Shown: one piece after another, positions 1 to 9,215 of the stretch
Numbering within the stretch: position 1 is the first letter of the stretch
Layout of the letters: the number at the start of each line of letters is the position of its first letter
Assembly (NCBI RefSeq): GCF_014168815.1
Contig: NZ_AP021974.1
Location: 82,142-146,141 of the forward strand
DNA length: 64,000 nucleotides
Origin: Klebsiella sp. WP3-W18-ESBL-02
GTDB lineage: Bacteria; Pseudomonadota; Gammaproteobacteria; Enterobacterales; Enterobacteriaceae
Direction: 5' to 3'
Made by a program: the position numbers and the translations under genes
The notes under the pieces: generated by a model
Told to the model about the DNA's origin: nothing
Databases searched by the model: none
Seen by the model: only the letters and a program-made list of their open reading frames with translations

Positions 1-2019
1 GTTGAAATTCCTGCGCCTGATAAAAAAGAACGTGAAGAACTTGCTGAAGTCGATGAATCAGACATTTTTGACGAAGCCATTGTTATCGAACGCAACGAGC
101 CTGAACCTTCGCAGGCTCACGCTTATTCAAAAGCGCTGGAGTTCCTTTATTTCCTCGCAAATATGGAATGGGCCATCGTGCCTGTTTGCCGTGATCGTAT
201 CCGTGAGTACATCATGGACAACCGCCCTGTTAGCTCACTGTGGGGGGATGTTGTCCAGATCAGAACGGTAGATCACAACTTCTATACCACCGGCATTGAA
301 TTTCGTGAATACGAAGAAGATACAGAGCCAGGCCAGCTTAACATGCTTAAAGAAGCCGATTTTGAATACCTTCTGACGCAGAGTTTTTCTTGCCTCTCTG
401 AATCTTCAGCTAAAACGTTTCTGACGCATCAGGAAAAATCTTTGCAGGAAACGCGCGACCGTGCGCAAAGCCAGCTGGCACAGCTTGGTACCGCGCTCGA
501 TATGCTGACGTCCAGAGAGTTCGTGATGGGCTACCATCATGGAACCGTGCATGTCTGGGATAATGACCAAAACGCGGTACAGCGCAAAGCGCGTCGTGTG
601 AAGGTTATGCTAACCGGCTGTGGCGTGGTTGGCGGGACTCTCAGCCTGGCCTCTGAGGCTGCATATTATGCGAGACTGCCTGGCAACCAGAAATGGGCGC
701 CGCGCCCGGTTCCGATAAACTCATGGAACTTCCTGCACTTCAGCCCGTTCCACAATTTTATGCGTGGCAAGCCTGACAATAACCCGTGGGGGCCAGCGCT
801 GACCATGTTCCGCACGATCAGCGGTACGCCACTCTATTTTAATTTCCATGTGACCCCGCTTGAAGAACTTTCCTACGGTAAACGCCCGCTGGGCCATGCG
901 TTAATAACGGGTATGTCGGGGGAAGGTAAAACCACGCTGCTTAACTTCCTGCTGGCGCAGTCAATGAAGTACAACCCGCGGCTTTTTGTTTATGACCGTG
1001 ACCGCGGTATGGAGCCGTTCATTCGAAGCGTTGGTGGCTACTATAAAGTTCTGCAACAGGGTATGCCGTCCGGGTTTGCCCCGCTTCAGATTGAACCGAC
1101 CAAACGCAATATTGCCCTCATTAAAAACCTGTTCCGCATTTGTGTGGAAACCACCAATAACGGGCCTATCAGCGCAACGATGGCTACCGAACTGGCTGAA
1201 GGCGTTGATGCGGTTATGGGGGAAGGCTCACTTATTCCACGCGAGGCGCGCACCGTTACTATCCTGGACGGGTACGTGAATGAAGTTGTGGAAAATGGCG
1301 TATCACTGAAAGGGCTGCTGCGCGAATGGACGCGCGAAGGCCAGTATGGCTGGCTGTTTGACAATGATAAAGACAGCCTGGATCTCAGCGCGAATGATAT
1401 TTTTGGCTTCGATTTATCCGAGTTTATCGCAGCCAAAGAGGAAGTATCCAGCCCGGCCCGTACTCCGCTCATGATGTACCTTCTGTACCGGGTACGTGAC
1501 TCCATCGACGGCAAACGCCGCGTCATTCAGTGCTTTGACGAGTTCCACGCCTACCTTGACGATCCGGTTATCGAGCGTGAAGTTAAGCGTGGTATCAAAA
1601 CTGACCGTAAGAAAGACGCTATCTATGTGTTTGCCACGCAGGAGCCGAACGATGCGCTGTCCAGCCGTATTGGCCGCACGATCATGTCGCAGACCGTCAC
1701 AAAAATCTGCCTGCGCGATCCGGAAGCTATCCGAGAGGATTATGCCTTCCTTACTGATGCTGAATACGACGCGCTGATGTCGATTACCGAACACTCCAGA
1801 CAGTTCCTGGTTAAACAAGGGCAACAGTCTGCGATTGCTTCTTTCAATCTCTACCCTCGCAACAGCGACGATATTGATGCAGATATTAAGACAATGGACA
1901 ACGTTCTTAGCGTGTTGTCCGGTGAACCACAAAATGCCGAAATTGCGCATGAGCTGGTTGAACGGCTCGGTAATGACCCTGAAGTATGGCTCAAAGAATA
2001 CTGGCGCCTGACGGCTTAA
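1..2019 (+). CDS. traB: VirB4-type T4SS ATPase (IncN TraB), 5' end outside window
   Basis: Cytoplasmic/inner-membrane ATPase that powers pilus assembly and substrate transfer in the conjugative type IV secretion system. The reading frame is open from base 1, so the gene starts upstream; 672 codons are visible. The visible part has the CagE/TrbE/VirB domain, then a Walker A motif (GMSGEGKTT) near nt 910-936 and a Walker B motif (CFDEFHAYL) near nt 1532-1558. It is the first visible gene of a collinear operon in the gene order of the IncN plasmid pKM101 (VirB4 to VirB11), and VirB5 begins 17 bp after its stop. No frameshift is seen. The VirB4 assignment is firm; the IncN name rests on gene order, gene sizes and remembered similarity to pKM101. 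Confidence 0.93.
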   Translation, partial: VEIPAPDKKEREELAEVDESDIFDEAIVIERNEPEPSQAHAYSKALEFLYFLANMEWAIVPVCRDRIREYIMDNRPVSSLWGDVVQIRTVDHNFYTTGIEFREYEEDTEPGQLNMLKEADFEYLLTQSFSCLSESSAKTFLTHQEKSLQETRDRAQSQLAQLGTALDMLTSREFVMGYHHGTVHVWDNDQNAVQRKARRVKVMLTGCGVVGGTLSLASEAAYYARLPGNQKWAPRPVPINSWNFLHFSPFHNFMRGKPDNNPWGPALTMFRTISGTPLYFNFHVTPLEELSYGKRPLGHALITGMSGEGKTTLLNFLLAQSMKYNPRLFVYDRDRGMEPFIRSVGGYYKVLQQGMPSGFAPLQIEPTKRNIALIKNLFRICVETTNNGPISATMATELAEGVDAVMGEGSLIPREARTVTILDGYVNEVVENGVSLKGLLREWTREGQYGWLFDNDKDSLDLSANDIFGFDLSEFIAAKEEVSSPARTPLMMYLLYRVRDSIDGKRRVIQCFDEFHAYLDDPVIEREVKRGIKTDRKKDAIYVFATQEPNDALSSRIGRTIMSQTVTKICLRDPEAIREDYAFLTDAEYDALMSITEHSRQFLVKQGQQSAIASFNLYPRNSDDIDADIKTMDNVLSVLSGEPQNAEIAHELVERLGNDPEVWLKEYWRLTA

Positions 2020-2036
2020 CAACGAGGCAAAACACC

Positions 2037-2750
2037 ATGAAAAAAACACTGACGGCAGTATTGCTGACCACCGGCCTGATTCTGGGAGGCGCGCAAAGCG
2101 CTTCCGCAGGCATCATCGTGACCAACCCTACTGAACTGGCTAAACAGGTCGAGCAGCTTCAGCAAATGGCGCAGCAGCTGGAGCAGCTTAAAAGCCAGCT
2201 GCAAACGCAGAAAAATATGTATGAGTCGATGGCAAAGACAACCAACCTGGGCGATCTGCTGGGGACGTCTACCAGCACGCTGGCAAATAATTTGCCGGAC
2301 AACTGGAAGGAGATTTACAGCGACGCCATGAACTCCAGTTCTTCCGTCACGCCTTCAGTTAACAGCATGATGGGCCAGTTTAATGCGGAAGTTGACGACA
2401 TGACGCCCAGCGAAGCAATTACCTACATGAACAAAAAGCTGGCTGAAAAAGGCGCTTATGACCGCGTTATGGCAGAAAAAGCCTACAACAACCAGATGCA
2501 GGAACTAACCGATATGCAGGAGCTGACGGAGCAGATTAAAACGACTCCAGACCTGAAATCGATTGCTGACTTACAGGCCCGTATCCAGACGTCACAGGGT
2601 GCTATTCAGGGTGAGCAGGCGAAGCTGAATCTGATGAACATGTTGCAGCAGTCACAGGACAAGCTATTACGTGCGCAGAAAGAACGTGCCACCCACAATT
2701 TTGTTTTTGGAACCGGCGGGGACGTTACCGCGTCACCTTCAATTAACTGA
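2037..2750 (+). CDS. traC: VirB5-type minor pilus protein (IncN TraC)
   Basis: Periplasmic/pilus-tip adhesin-like component of the conjugative pilus. The 237-residue product starts with a signal peptide (MKKTLTAVLL, cleavage probably after SASA near residue 24). It is then mostly helical, with Gln-rich coiled-coil heptads (QLQQMAQQLEQLKSQ) around residues 38-60 and another long helix at the C-terminus, as in the VirB5 fold known for pKM101 TraC. The ATG at 2037 is chosen because GAGG lies just upstream and the signal peptide starts there; an in-frame ATG at 1986 lies inside the VirB4 gene and would bury the signal peptide. The next gene, eex, follows after 7 bp. Confidence 0.92.
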   Translation: MKKTLTAVLLTTGLILGGAQSASAGIIVTNPTELAKQVEQLQQMAQQLEQLKSQLQTQKNMYESMAKTTNLGDLLGTSTSTLANNLPDNWKEIYSDAMNSSSSVTPSVNSMMGQFNAEVDDMTPSEAITYMNKKLAEKGAYDRVMAEKAYNNQMQELTDMQELTEQIKTTPDLKSIADLQARIQTSQGAIQGEQAKLNLMNMLQQSQDKLLRAQKERATHNFVFGTGGDVTASPSIN

Positions 2751-2757
2751 GGTAATT

Positions 2758-2985
2758 ATGAAAAAACTACTGCTTGTTATCCCTTTCCTCCTGGTGGCCT
2801 GCGATGCCTCGCATGACGTGGAGTGGTACAAAAAACATGAGAAAGAGCGCAAGGCAACAATTCAGGAATGCAAGAAAGACGCGGATGAACTTCAGAAACC
2901 TGATTGCAAAAACGCGCGCGAAGCCGATCGTCAGCTGTTTGTGTTCGGCAAAAAAGACGGCGAAATCAATTCACCGAAAATTTAG
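2758..2985 (+). CDS. eex: Entry exclusion lipoprotein (EexN family)
   Basis: Small lipoprotein of 75 residues that, in IncN plasmids, reduces entry of related plasmids into a cell already carrying one. The signal sequence MKKLLLVIPFLLVAC ends in a lipobox (LVAC), so Cys15 should be lipidated. The mature part is charged and contains two further cysteines (ECKKDAD and PDCKNA) that could form a disulfide. It lies between VirB5 and VirB6, the position of eex in pKM101. The start at 2758 has GAGG 7-10 bp upstream; earlier in-frame starts lie inside traC. The exclusion role is inferred from family and position. Confidence 0.88.
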   Translation: MKKLLLVIPFLLVACDASHDVEWYKKHEKERKATIQECKKDADELQKPDCKNAREADRQLFVFGKKDGEINSPKI

Positions 2986-3000
2986 GAGTAAGGAGGCAAT

Positions 3001-4041
3001 ATGGCATTCACCCTAGTCGCAGACATTTTCGCAAAAGTAGACGGGGCGATTACGTCAATGGTGAGCGCCAATGTTGCCACCATTATCTCTGATGTAACGC
3101 CTCTGATTGCCACCTGTCTGACAATCAAGCTGATGGTTCAGGGGATGTACTCAGCGTTTAATCCGGGGGCGGGCGACAGCCTGAGTTCGCTGATTAAAGA
3201 GTATCTTTCCATAGCCCTTATCCTGAGCTTTGCAACGGCGGGCGGCTGGTATCAACAGGAACTGGTCAACGTGGCGCTTCACCTGCCGGATGATTTTGCT
3301 GGGATACTGTCTGCCCCTAATAAAGTCGGTGCAAGTGGCGTACCGGCGATTATTGATAGCGGTATTGAAAAAGGTATCAAGATCGTCAACACCGCATGGG
3401 AAGCCGCAGACGTGTTTTCATCGAGCGGCCTGGCCGCGTATGCCATTGGCGGCATTATGATGATTGCTACCGTTGTGCTGGGCGGCCTCGGTGCGGGCTT
3501 TGTGATCATGGCTAAAATCCTTCTGGCCGTTACGCTTTGTTTTGGCCCGATTGCAATCTTCTGCCTGCTGTGGGGAGCGACAAAAAACATCTTTGCTCGC
3601 TGGCTGGCGTCGGTCATTAACTATGGCCTTGTCGTCGTCATTCTTGCGCTCGTGTTTGGTTTCATCATGCAGATGTTCGACAACCTCCTGTCCTCGATGA
3701 ACTCTGATGCCGCTTACTCATCAATCACTGGTTCTATCTCCGCCTTATTACTGACGGTCATTTCCGTTTTCGTTCTGTTCCAGATTCCGCAAATTGCCGC
3801 CAGCTGGGGTAGCGGTATCAGCGCCGGAGTTGCTGACGCCGCACGCTCTACGGGTTCTTCCATGCAGGCGCTTGGCAATATGGGCAGCCACGGCATGTTT
3901 GGCGGTAATGCGTTCAGAGGCGGTAACAGTGGCGGCGGCCAGCAATCGGCAGGTGGAGGAAGTGGCAGCAACAGCGGAGGAAGCAGTGGTTCTAATTTAA
4001 GTGGTAAGGCAAGGGGCAGTCGAGGGAAGAAGGCTGCATAA
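3001..4041 (+). CDS. traD: VirB6-type polytopic membrane protein (IncN TraD)
   Basis: Inner-membrane channel component of the T4SS. The 346-residue product has several strongly hydrophobic segments (around residues 30-50, 62-80, 145-190 and 200-225, with another near 245-265) and then a low-complexity Gly/Ser-rich tail from about residue 290 to a basic end (RGSRGKKAA), typical of VirB6 proteins. A ribosome-binding site (GGAGTAAGGAGG) precedes the ATG. It sits between eex and the VirB7 lipoprotein in VirB order. The name traD follows IncN nomenclature and must not be confused with the F-plasmid coupling protein TraD. Confidence 0.92.
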   Translation: MAFTLVADIFAKVDGAITSMVSANVATIISDVTPLIATCLTIKLMVQGMYSAFNPGAGDSLSSLIKEYLSIALILSFATAGGWYQQELVNVALHLPDDFAGILSAPNKVGASGVPAIIDSGIEKGIKIVNTAWEAADVFSSSGLAAYAIGGIMMIATVVLGGLGAGFVIMAKILLAVTLCFGPIAIFCLLWGATKNIFARWLASVINYGLVVVILALVFGFIMQMFDNLLSSMNSDAAYSSITGSISALLLTVISVFVLFQIPQIAASWGSGISAGVADAARSTGSSMQALGNMGSHGMFGGNAFRGGNSGGGQQSAGGGSGSNSGGSSGSNLSGKARGSRGKKAA

Positions 4042-4123
4042 AATTAAAACAAAAGTCGTTGAAATTGCAATTTCGACGACTTATTATAATTAGTACGTTC
4101 AACAACCGATAATGGATGCCGTA

Positions 4124-4270
4124 ATGCGCAGCTTATTGCTTATGGGAGTTCTTCTGATTAGCGCCTGTTCCAGCGGGCATAAACCGCCACCGGAGCCGGA
4201 CTGGAGCAACACCGTTCCAGTAAACAAAACAATCCCGGTTGATACGCAAGGTGGTGCAAATGAAAGCTAA
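4124..4270 (+). CDS. traN: VirB7-type outer-membrane lipoprotein (IncN TraN)
   Basis: A 48-residue lipoprotein that forms the outer-membrane core complex with VirB9 and VirB10. The product is [15 protein letters not shown] followed by [12 protein letters not shown]; the lipobox ISAC gives a lipidated Cys15. The Pro-rich linker and VPVNKTIP segment match the VirB7 region that binds VirB9 in pKM101. Its 3' end overlaps the start of the VirB8 gene by 11 bp, so the two are likely translationally coupled. Size and position equal pKM101 TraN, so the call is strong despite the short length. Confidence 0.88.
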
Positions 4271-4958
4271 TAAAAAAACAGGGCTTACACGTGAAGCCAT
4301 TAAAGAGTTCAACGAAAGCCGTAAAGGGCTTGAAGTTGATCTGATGGATGAAGTGCTGAAGTCCCGGCGTACCGCCTGGATGGTTGCCACCGGTTCAGCG
4401 GTGGTAACTGTTTTTGCACTCTCTTTAGTTGGTTACGTGGTGCATAAGTACAGCCAGCCAATCCCCGCACATCTGCTAACGCTCAACGAGGCCACTCACG
4501 AAGTACAGCAGGTCAAGCTGACCCGCGACCAGACCTCTTATGGTGACGAAATTGATAAGTTCTGGCTGACACAATATGTCATTCACCGTGAGAGCTATGA
4601 CTTCTATTCAGTTCAGGTCGACTATACGGCCGTTGGCTTAATGTCCACGCCGAACGTGGCAGAGTCTTACCAGAGCAAGTTCAAGGGCCGCAACGGTCTT
4701 GATAAGGTTCTGGGCGACAGTGAAACGACCCGCGTGAAGATTAACTCTGTGATCCTCGATAAACCGCACGGCGTAGCAACGATACGCTTTACTACGGTTC
4801 GCCGCGTGCGCAGCAATCCCGTTGATGATCAGCCGCAGCGCTGGATTGCCATTATGGGGTATGAATATAAATCGCTGGCGATGAATGCTGAGCAGCGTTA
4901 TGTCAACCCGCTGGGTTTCCGCGTGACGAGTTATCGCGTCAACCCGGAAGTTAACTGA
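4260..4958 (+). CDS. traE: VirB8-type inner-membrane protein (IncN TraE)
   Basis: Bitopic assembly factor that nucleates the T4SS periplasmic complex. The 232-residue protein has an N-terminal cytoplasmic segment, one transmembrane helix around residues 43-65 ([20 protein letters not shown]) and a periplasmic VirB8 domain. The ATG at 4260 overlaps the end of traN; the alternative start at 4239 would add seven residues and overlap more. The following VirB9 gene starts 10 bp after its stop. No damage is visible. Confidence 0.92.
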
Positions 4959-4968
4959 GGGCTGCCCC

Positions 4969-5853
4969 ATGAAAAAACTACTTCTTTCAGCAGTCGTTTT
5001 GTCAGTCCTGGGAGGCGCGGCCACTAACGTTATGGCGCTTGAGGTTGGCCGCAATTCTCCTTATGACTATCGCATTAAAAGCGTTGTTTATAACCCTGTT
5101 AATGTGGTCAAAATTGACGCTATCGCCGGTGTGGCTACCCACATTGTTGTCGCGCCTGACGAAACCTATATCACTCATGCTTTTGGCGATTCTGAAAGCT
5201 GGACGTTTGCGCACAAAATGAACCATTTTTTTGTGAAGCCGAAACAGGCCATGAGTGATACCAACCTGGTGATCGTCACCGATAAGCGCACCTATAACAT
5301 CGTCCTCCATTTCATCGGTGAAGAAACGAAGAAAAATGCAGACGGTACGGTATCAAAATCCTTTATTGAAACGCCGTGGGCTGTGCGCCAGGCCGTTCTT
5401 CAGCTGACCTATGAATATCCGTTTGAGCAGCAGGAAAAAGCCAAAAGCGCGGCTGATAAAAAACGCATTACGCAGAAGCTGAAGCAGACGGCTTTTGCGG
5501 GGGCGAAGAACTATCAGTACGTAATGAGCGAACAGCCTGAAATGCGCAGCATCCAGCCGGTTCACGTCTGGGATAACTACCGCTTTACCCGGTTTGAGTT
5601 TCCGGCCAATGCGGAGTTACCGCAGGTCTACATGATCTCGGCCAGTGGCAAAGAAACGCTGCCTAACTCTCATGTTGTGGGTGAGAACCGCAACATCATC
5701 GAGGTGGAAACCGTCGCTAAAGAGTGGCGTATTCGTCTGGGCGATAAAGTCGTTGGCGTTCGTAATAATAATTTCGCGCCGGGCGCCGGTGCGGTAGCAA
5801 CCGGTACGGCTTCCCCGGATGTGCGCAGGGTTCAAATTGGGGAGGATAACTGA
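4969..5853 (+). CDS. traO: VirB9-type outer-membrane core protein (IncN TraO)
   Basis: Periplasmic/outer-membrane core component of the T4SS channel. The 294-residue length equals pKM101 TraO. It begins with a signal peptide (MKKLLLSAVVLSVLGGAATNVMA) and carries the VirB9/CagX domain, including VWDNYRFTRFEFP, a conserved part of the C-terminal domain that packs with VirB7 and VirB10. Its stop codon overlaps the ATG of the VirB10 gene (TGATG), so the two are coupled. Confidence 0.93.
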   Translation: MKKLLLSAVVLSVLGGAATNVMALEVGRNSPYDYRIKSVVYNPVNVVKIDAIAGVATHIVVAPDETYITHAFGDSESWTFAHKMNHFFVKPKQAMSDTNLVIVTDKRTYNIVLHFIGEETKKNADGTVSKSFIETPWAVRQAVLQLTYEYPFEQQEKAKSAADKKRITQKLKQTAFAGAKNYQYVMSEQPEMRSIQPVHVWDNYRFTRFEFPANAELPQVYMISASGKETLPNSHVVGENRNIIEVETVAKEWRIRLGDKVVGVRNNNFAPGAGAVATGTASPDVRRVQIGEDN

Positions 5854-7013
5854 TGGCCCGTAAAAGTGTCGATGTAGATCAGGAACTCGATGAAAACACC
5901 GGAGACGGTGAATTTGAAAGCGAGCGTGGCGGATTTAATGGCAGTAACCGCCGTTCGGCTCCTGGTATGAAAGCCTTTGTCATACTGATGGCGCTGCTTG
6001 CTTTGGTATTCATCGGGATTACGGTCATGGGTAAAATTCGCGCCCCGGCTAAAGCTGAAGCTGATAAAGACGGTGGTAAAGCGCAACAGGCCAATACACT
6101 GCCAAACTACAGCTTTAACAGCGATCCTGATGTTAATAAACCTGCAACTGCGCAGAATAGCGCCACTGATGCCCGTGCTGTGCAGGCTGCCGCACAGGCA
6201 GATGCAGATGCGGGCAGCAGCAATACCGGCGCGCGTACCTCTAATAAGCGTAAAGAACCTTCGCCTGAAGAACTGGCTATGCAGCGTCGTCTGGGCGGCG
6301 AGCTGGCCCAGACTAATCAGGCGGCTACAAGCAATAGTCCCGGAGTGCAGCCCCAGGACAACGAAACAAGCGAAGGTAGTTCAGCACTCGCTAAAAACCT
6401 GACTCCTGCAAGGCTGAAGGCTAGCCGCGCTGGAGTCATGGCTAATCCCAGCCTGACTGTTCCGAAAGGCAAAATGATCCCCTGTGGTACCGGCACCGAG
6501 CTGGATACCACTGTTCCGGGTCAGGTTTCCTGCCGGGTTTCACAGGACGTTTACTCAGCTGATGGACTCGTTAGGCTGATTGATAAAGGCTCATGGGTTG
6601 ACGGGCAGATTACCGGTGGTATCAAAGACGGCCAGGCGCGCGTGTTTGTTCTCTGGGAGCGTATCCGCAATGACCAGGACGGAACAATCGTTAATATTGA
6701 CAGTGCCGGAACGAACTCACTCGGCAGCGCGGGGATTCCGGGCCAGGTGGATACCCATATGTGGGAGCGTCTGCGTGGTGCGATCATGATTTCGTTGTTC
6801 TCTGACACCTTAACGGCGCTGGTTAACCAGACGCAGAGTAATAACATTCAGTACAACAGTACAGAAAACAGCGGTGAGCAGCTGGCGTCTGAAGCACTCC
6901 GCTCTTACATGTCTATCCCCCCTACCCTCTACGATCAGCAGGGTGATGCGGTGAGCATTTTTGTTGCCCGCGACCTCGATTTCAGCGGCGTTTATACGCT
7001 CGCAGACAACTAA
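5853..7013 (+). CDS. traF: VirB10-type energy-sensing core protein (IncN TraF)
   Basis: Spans both membranes and links ATPase activity to channel opening. The 386-residue protein has an acidic cytoplasmic N-terminus, one transmembrane helix near residues 37-57 (AFVILMALLALVFIGITVMG), a Pro/Ala/Gln-rich periplasmic linker (residues 65-190) and a C-terminal TrbI/VirB10 beta-barrel domain with the typical IPCGTGTELDTTVPG and SVWVDG-like stretches. Its stop is followed at once by a hairpin (7019-7044) that could modulate expression of the downstream ATPase gene. Confidence 0.93.
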   Translation: MARKSVDVDQELDENTGDGEFESERGGFNGSNRRSAPGMKAFVILMALLALVFIGITVMGKIRAPAKAEADKDGGKAQQANTLPNYSFNSDPDVNKPATAQNSATDARAVQAAAQADADAGSSNTGARTSNKRKEPSPEELAMQRRLGGELAQTNQAATSNSPGVQPQDNETSEGSSALAKNLTPARLKASRAGVMANPSLTVPKGKMIPCGTGTELDTTVPGQVSCRVSQDVYSADGLVRLIDKGSWVDGQITGGIKDGQARVFVLWERIRNDQDGTIVNIDSAGTNSLGSAGIPGQVDTHMWERLRGAIMISLFSDTLTALVNQTQSNNIQYNSTENSGEQLASEALRSYMSIPPTLYDQQGDAVSIFVARDLDFSGVYTLADN

Positions 7014-7018
7014 AAAAG

Positions 7019-7044
7019 TGGGCGCTTAGCGCCCGCTTTTCTTC
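7019..7044 (+). terminator. Hairpin between traF and traG (terminator or attenuator)
   Basis: A GC-rich inverted repeat (GTGGGCGC - TTAG - CGCCCGC) followed by a T-rich tract lies directly after traF and just before the ribosome-binding site of traG. It looks like an intrinsic terminator, but transcription must pass it to reach traG and nuc unless a separate promoter exists, so attenuation or a processing/stability role is more likely. Confidence 0.55.
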
Positions 7045-7054
7045 AGGAGTAATC

Positions 7055-8050
7055 ATGACTGATGCAGCTTTCTATCAACTTGGCCCACTGCGCGAGTATT
7101 TAGAAGATCCTACTGTTTTTGAAATTCGCATTAACTGCTTTCAGGAAGTTATCTGTGATACGTTCAGCGGCCGCAGGGTTGTGCAGAACGCGGCAATTAC
7201 GGCAGATTTTATTAGGAACCTTGCTAAATCGTTGGTGAGCAGCAACAAGCTGACCATGCAGGCCATTAATGACGTGATCCTGCCTGGCGGGATCAGGGGC
7301 GTTATCTGTCTGCCCCCTGCGGTGATTGACGGTACAACGGCCGTAGCGTTTCGTAAGGATTTGGCGGCCGATAAAAATCTGGAGCAGCTGACCCTCGAGG
7401 GGATTTTCAGTGACTGCCGGAAGATTACCGGCAGCAAGCAAAGCCTAACGGATGATGATTTTTTCCTTAAAGAGCTGCACAGCAGCGAAAAATGGCCCGC
7501 ATTCCTGCAAACCGCCGTTGAGAAGAAACGCACTATCGTGATCTGCGGTGAAACCGGGTCGGGGAAAACGGTACTCACGCGCGCGCTGTTAAAATCGCTA
7601 CATAAAGACGAGCGTGTAATTATTTTAGAGGACGTTCACGAAGTCACGGTCGATCACGTTGTAGAAGCCGTTTATATGATGTACGGCGATGCAGGAAAGA
7701 TCGGCCGCGTCAGCGCCACTGATGCCCTGCGAGCCTGTATGCGTCTGACACCGGGCCGTATCATCATGACTGAGCTTAGGGATGATGCTGCGTGGGATTA
7801 TCTTAAAGCACTTAATACCGGCCATCCAGGCGGTGTTATGTCAACGCACGCTAACTCTGCGCGCGATGCCTTTAACCGTATTGGGCTGCTTATCAAGGCG
7901 ACCCCTATCGGCCGTATGCTCGATATGAGCGATATTATGCGAATGCTCTACTCCACCATTGACGTTGTGGTGCATATGGAAAAGCGGAAAATCAAAGAAA
8001 TTTATTTTGACCCTGAATATAAAATGCAGTGTGTGAACGGGAGCCTGTAA
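7055..8050 (+). CDS. traG: VirB11-type hexameric ATPase (IncN TraG)
   Basis: Traffic ATPase of the T4SS that works with VirB4 to switch between pilus assembly and DNA transfer. The 331-residue protein contains the T2SE/VirB11 domain: a Walker A motif (GETGSGKT) around residues 165-172, an Asp box (IILEDVHEV), a Walker B region (RIIMTELRDDAAWD) and a His box (GHPGGVMSTHAN). An AGGAG ribosome-binding site precedes the ATG. Its stop codon overlaps the ATG of nuc (TAATG). Confidence 0.93.
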   Translation: MTDAAFYQLGPLREYLEDPTVFEIRINCFQEVICDTFSGRRVVQNAAITADFIRNLAKSLVSSNKLTMQAINDVILPGGIRGVICLPPAVIDGTTAVAFRKDLAADKNLEQLTLEGIFSDCRKITGSKQSLTDDDFFLKELHSSEKWPAFLQTAVEKKRTIVICGETGSGKTVLTRALLKSLHKDERVIILEDVHEVTVDHVVEAVYMMYGDAGKIGRVSATDALRACMRLTPGRIIMTELRDDAAWDYLKALNTGHPGGVMSTHANSARDAFNRIGLLIKATPIGRMLDMSDIMRMLYSTIDVVVHMEKRKIKEIYFDPEYKMQCVNGSL

Positions 8051-8583
8051 TGAAAAACTTAGCAACCTGGCTTCTGGCCGCAGCATTTACGACAGCCGCC
8101 CTGCCCGCCTTTGCGGTGGAACCATCCGTTCAGGTTGGCTACTCGCCTGAAGGAAGCGCCCGCGTTCTCGTCCTGAGCGCCATTGACTCCGCAAAAACCT
8201 CGATACGGATGATGGCTTATTCTTTTACCGCCCCGGATATTATGAAAGCACTGGTAGCAGCCAAAAAACGGGGAGTTGATGTGAAAATCGTAATTGATGA
8301 AAGGGGCAATACGGGGCGCGCCAGCATTGCGGCCATGAACTACATAGCGAACAGCGGCATCCCTTTGCGTACTGACAGTGATTTCCCTATCCAGCATGAC
8401 AAGGTGATCATCGTGGATAATGTGACCGTTGAAACTGGCAGCTTTAATTTCACCAAAGCGGCCGAAACGAAAAACTCGGAGAATGCGGTGGTGATCTGGA
8501 ACATGCCTAAGCTCGCTGAATCATTCCTCGAACACTGGCAAGACCGCTGGAATCGGGGGAGAGACTACCGTTCCAGCTACTGA
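8050..8583 (+). CDS. nuc: Phospholipase D-superfamily endonuclease Nuc
   Basis: Exported, EDTA-resistant-type endonuclease of the phospholipase D superfamily; pKM101 Nuc is the structural prototype. The 177-residue product has a signal peptide (MKNLATWLLAAAFTTAALPAFA) and a single HKD motif (H-D-K-V-I-I-V-D followed by GSFNF), which requires dimerisation to build one active site. It overlaps the traG stop and is the last gene before a strong terminator. Its role in conjugation is not established. The coordinates exclude the longer in-frame start at 8029, which lies within traG. Confidence 0.93.
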   Translation: MKNLATWLLAAAFTTAALPAFAVEPSVQVGYSPEGSARVLVLSAIDSAKTSIRMMAYSFTAPDIMKALVAAKKRGVDVKIVIDERGNTGRASIAAMNYIANSGIPLRTDSDFPIQHDKVIIVDNVTVETGSFNFTKAAETKNSENAVVIWNMPKLAESFLEHWQDRWNRGRDYRSSY

Positions 8584-8590
8584 ATACTGA

Positions 8591-8611
8591 CCGCCAAAAG
8601 GCGGTTTTTTT
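8591..8611 (+). terminator. Intrinsic terminator after nuc
   Basis: Perfect 5-bp stem (CCGCC - AAAA - GGCGG) followed by seven or more T residues, 8 bp after the nuc stop. It closes the tra operon. Confidence 0.85.
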
Positions 8612-8755
8612 GTTCAAAGAAACTGATCTCAGTATCGCGCCCGGGGCAGCTGGCCAACATCGCCGGCATCGCGCCGGCAAAAATCGAAAAACAGAAATAT
8701 CAGCAAGATAGCTTAAACAGGTGTCGGGAAATTTCGTTGAGATATTTTGAAGGAA

Positions 8756-9070
8756 TCACAGTGTAAGCAGGCGCTTTTTCAGGGAGGCGCGTTCTTGCGG
8801 GTTGCGTCCCTTGTGATTGGCGATGCGATCCGCCGTGGCGGCCTGGCGCTTGACGGGCCAGTAGGAGCGGCCATCCTTGCCCATCGACCAGACGCTGCTG
8901 GCCTGGTTTTCCAGCAGGGGCAGATGGGCGCTCAGGGCTTCGGGCGACGCGCTGGTCAGCGCCGTGCGCTCACGGGTGCGCCAGCGCTGATGCCAGAGCT
9001 TCTTGTCCTCGCGCTCGCTGCCGCAGGTCGTGTGCCCGACGATGGGTGTTTTGCGGCGGCTGCGGCTCAT
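8756..9070 (-). pseudogene. 5' part of a duplicated basic protein gene, fused to plasmid backbone
   Basis: This frame encodes the first ~100 residues of the same basic protein found at 46892-47217 (MSRSRRKTPIVGHTTCGSER...), but its 3' end is replaced by backbone sequence after KKRLL, giving a short chimeric tail. The homologous block is 8766-9194, matching 46914-47342. Here codon 'W' in HQRWRTRER is intact, whereas the other copy has a stop there. Function not recognised; the many Arg/Lys residues suggest nucleic-acid binding, but that is only composition. Confidence 0.6.
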
Positions 9071-9194
9071 AACGTAGTGGTCTCCAAGAACATTCAGGAC
9101 TGATCCCAGGCGTCGATGGTCAAGACCTGATCGGCAGGACAGGCGGCTACGCGGTCGGGAACTGGATGGTGTTCAGTCTCATGCCGACCCCATT
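8766..9194. repeat. 429-bp direct duplicate of 46914-47342
   Basis: Near-identical block (a few substitutions, for example at the TGG/TGA codon) shared with the Tn21-type region. The left junction at 8765/8766 cuts into the IncN backbone; the right end stops at the Tn3-family terminal repeat. The homologous copy continues without interruption past 47342, so the window holds both the filled and an empty version of this insertion site. Confidence 0.85.
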
Positions 9195-9215
9195 GGGGTC
9201 CGCTTGGAAAACGGA

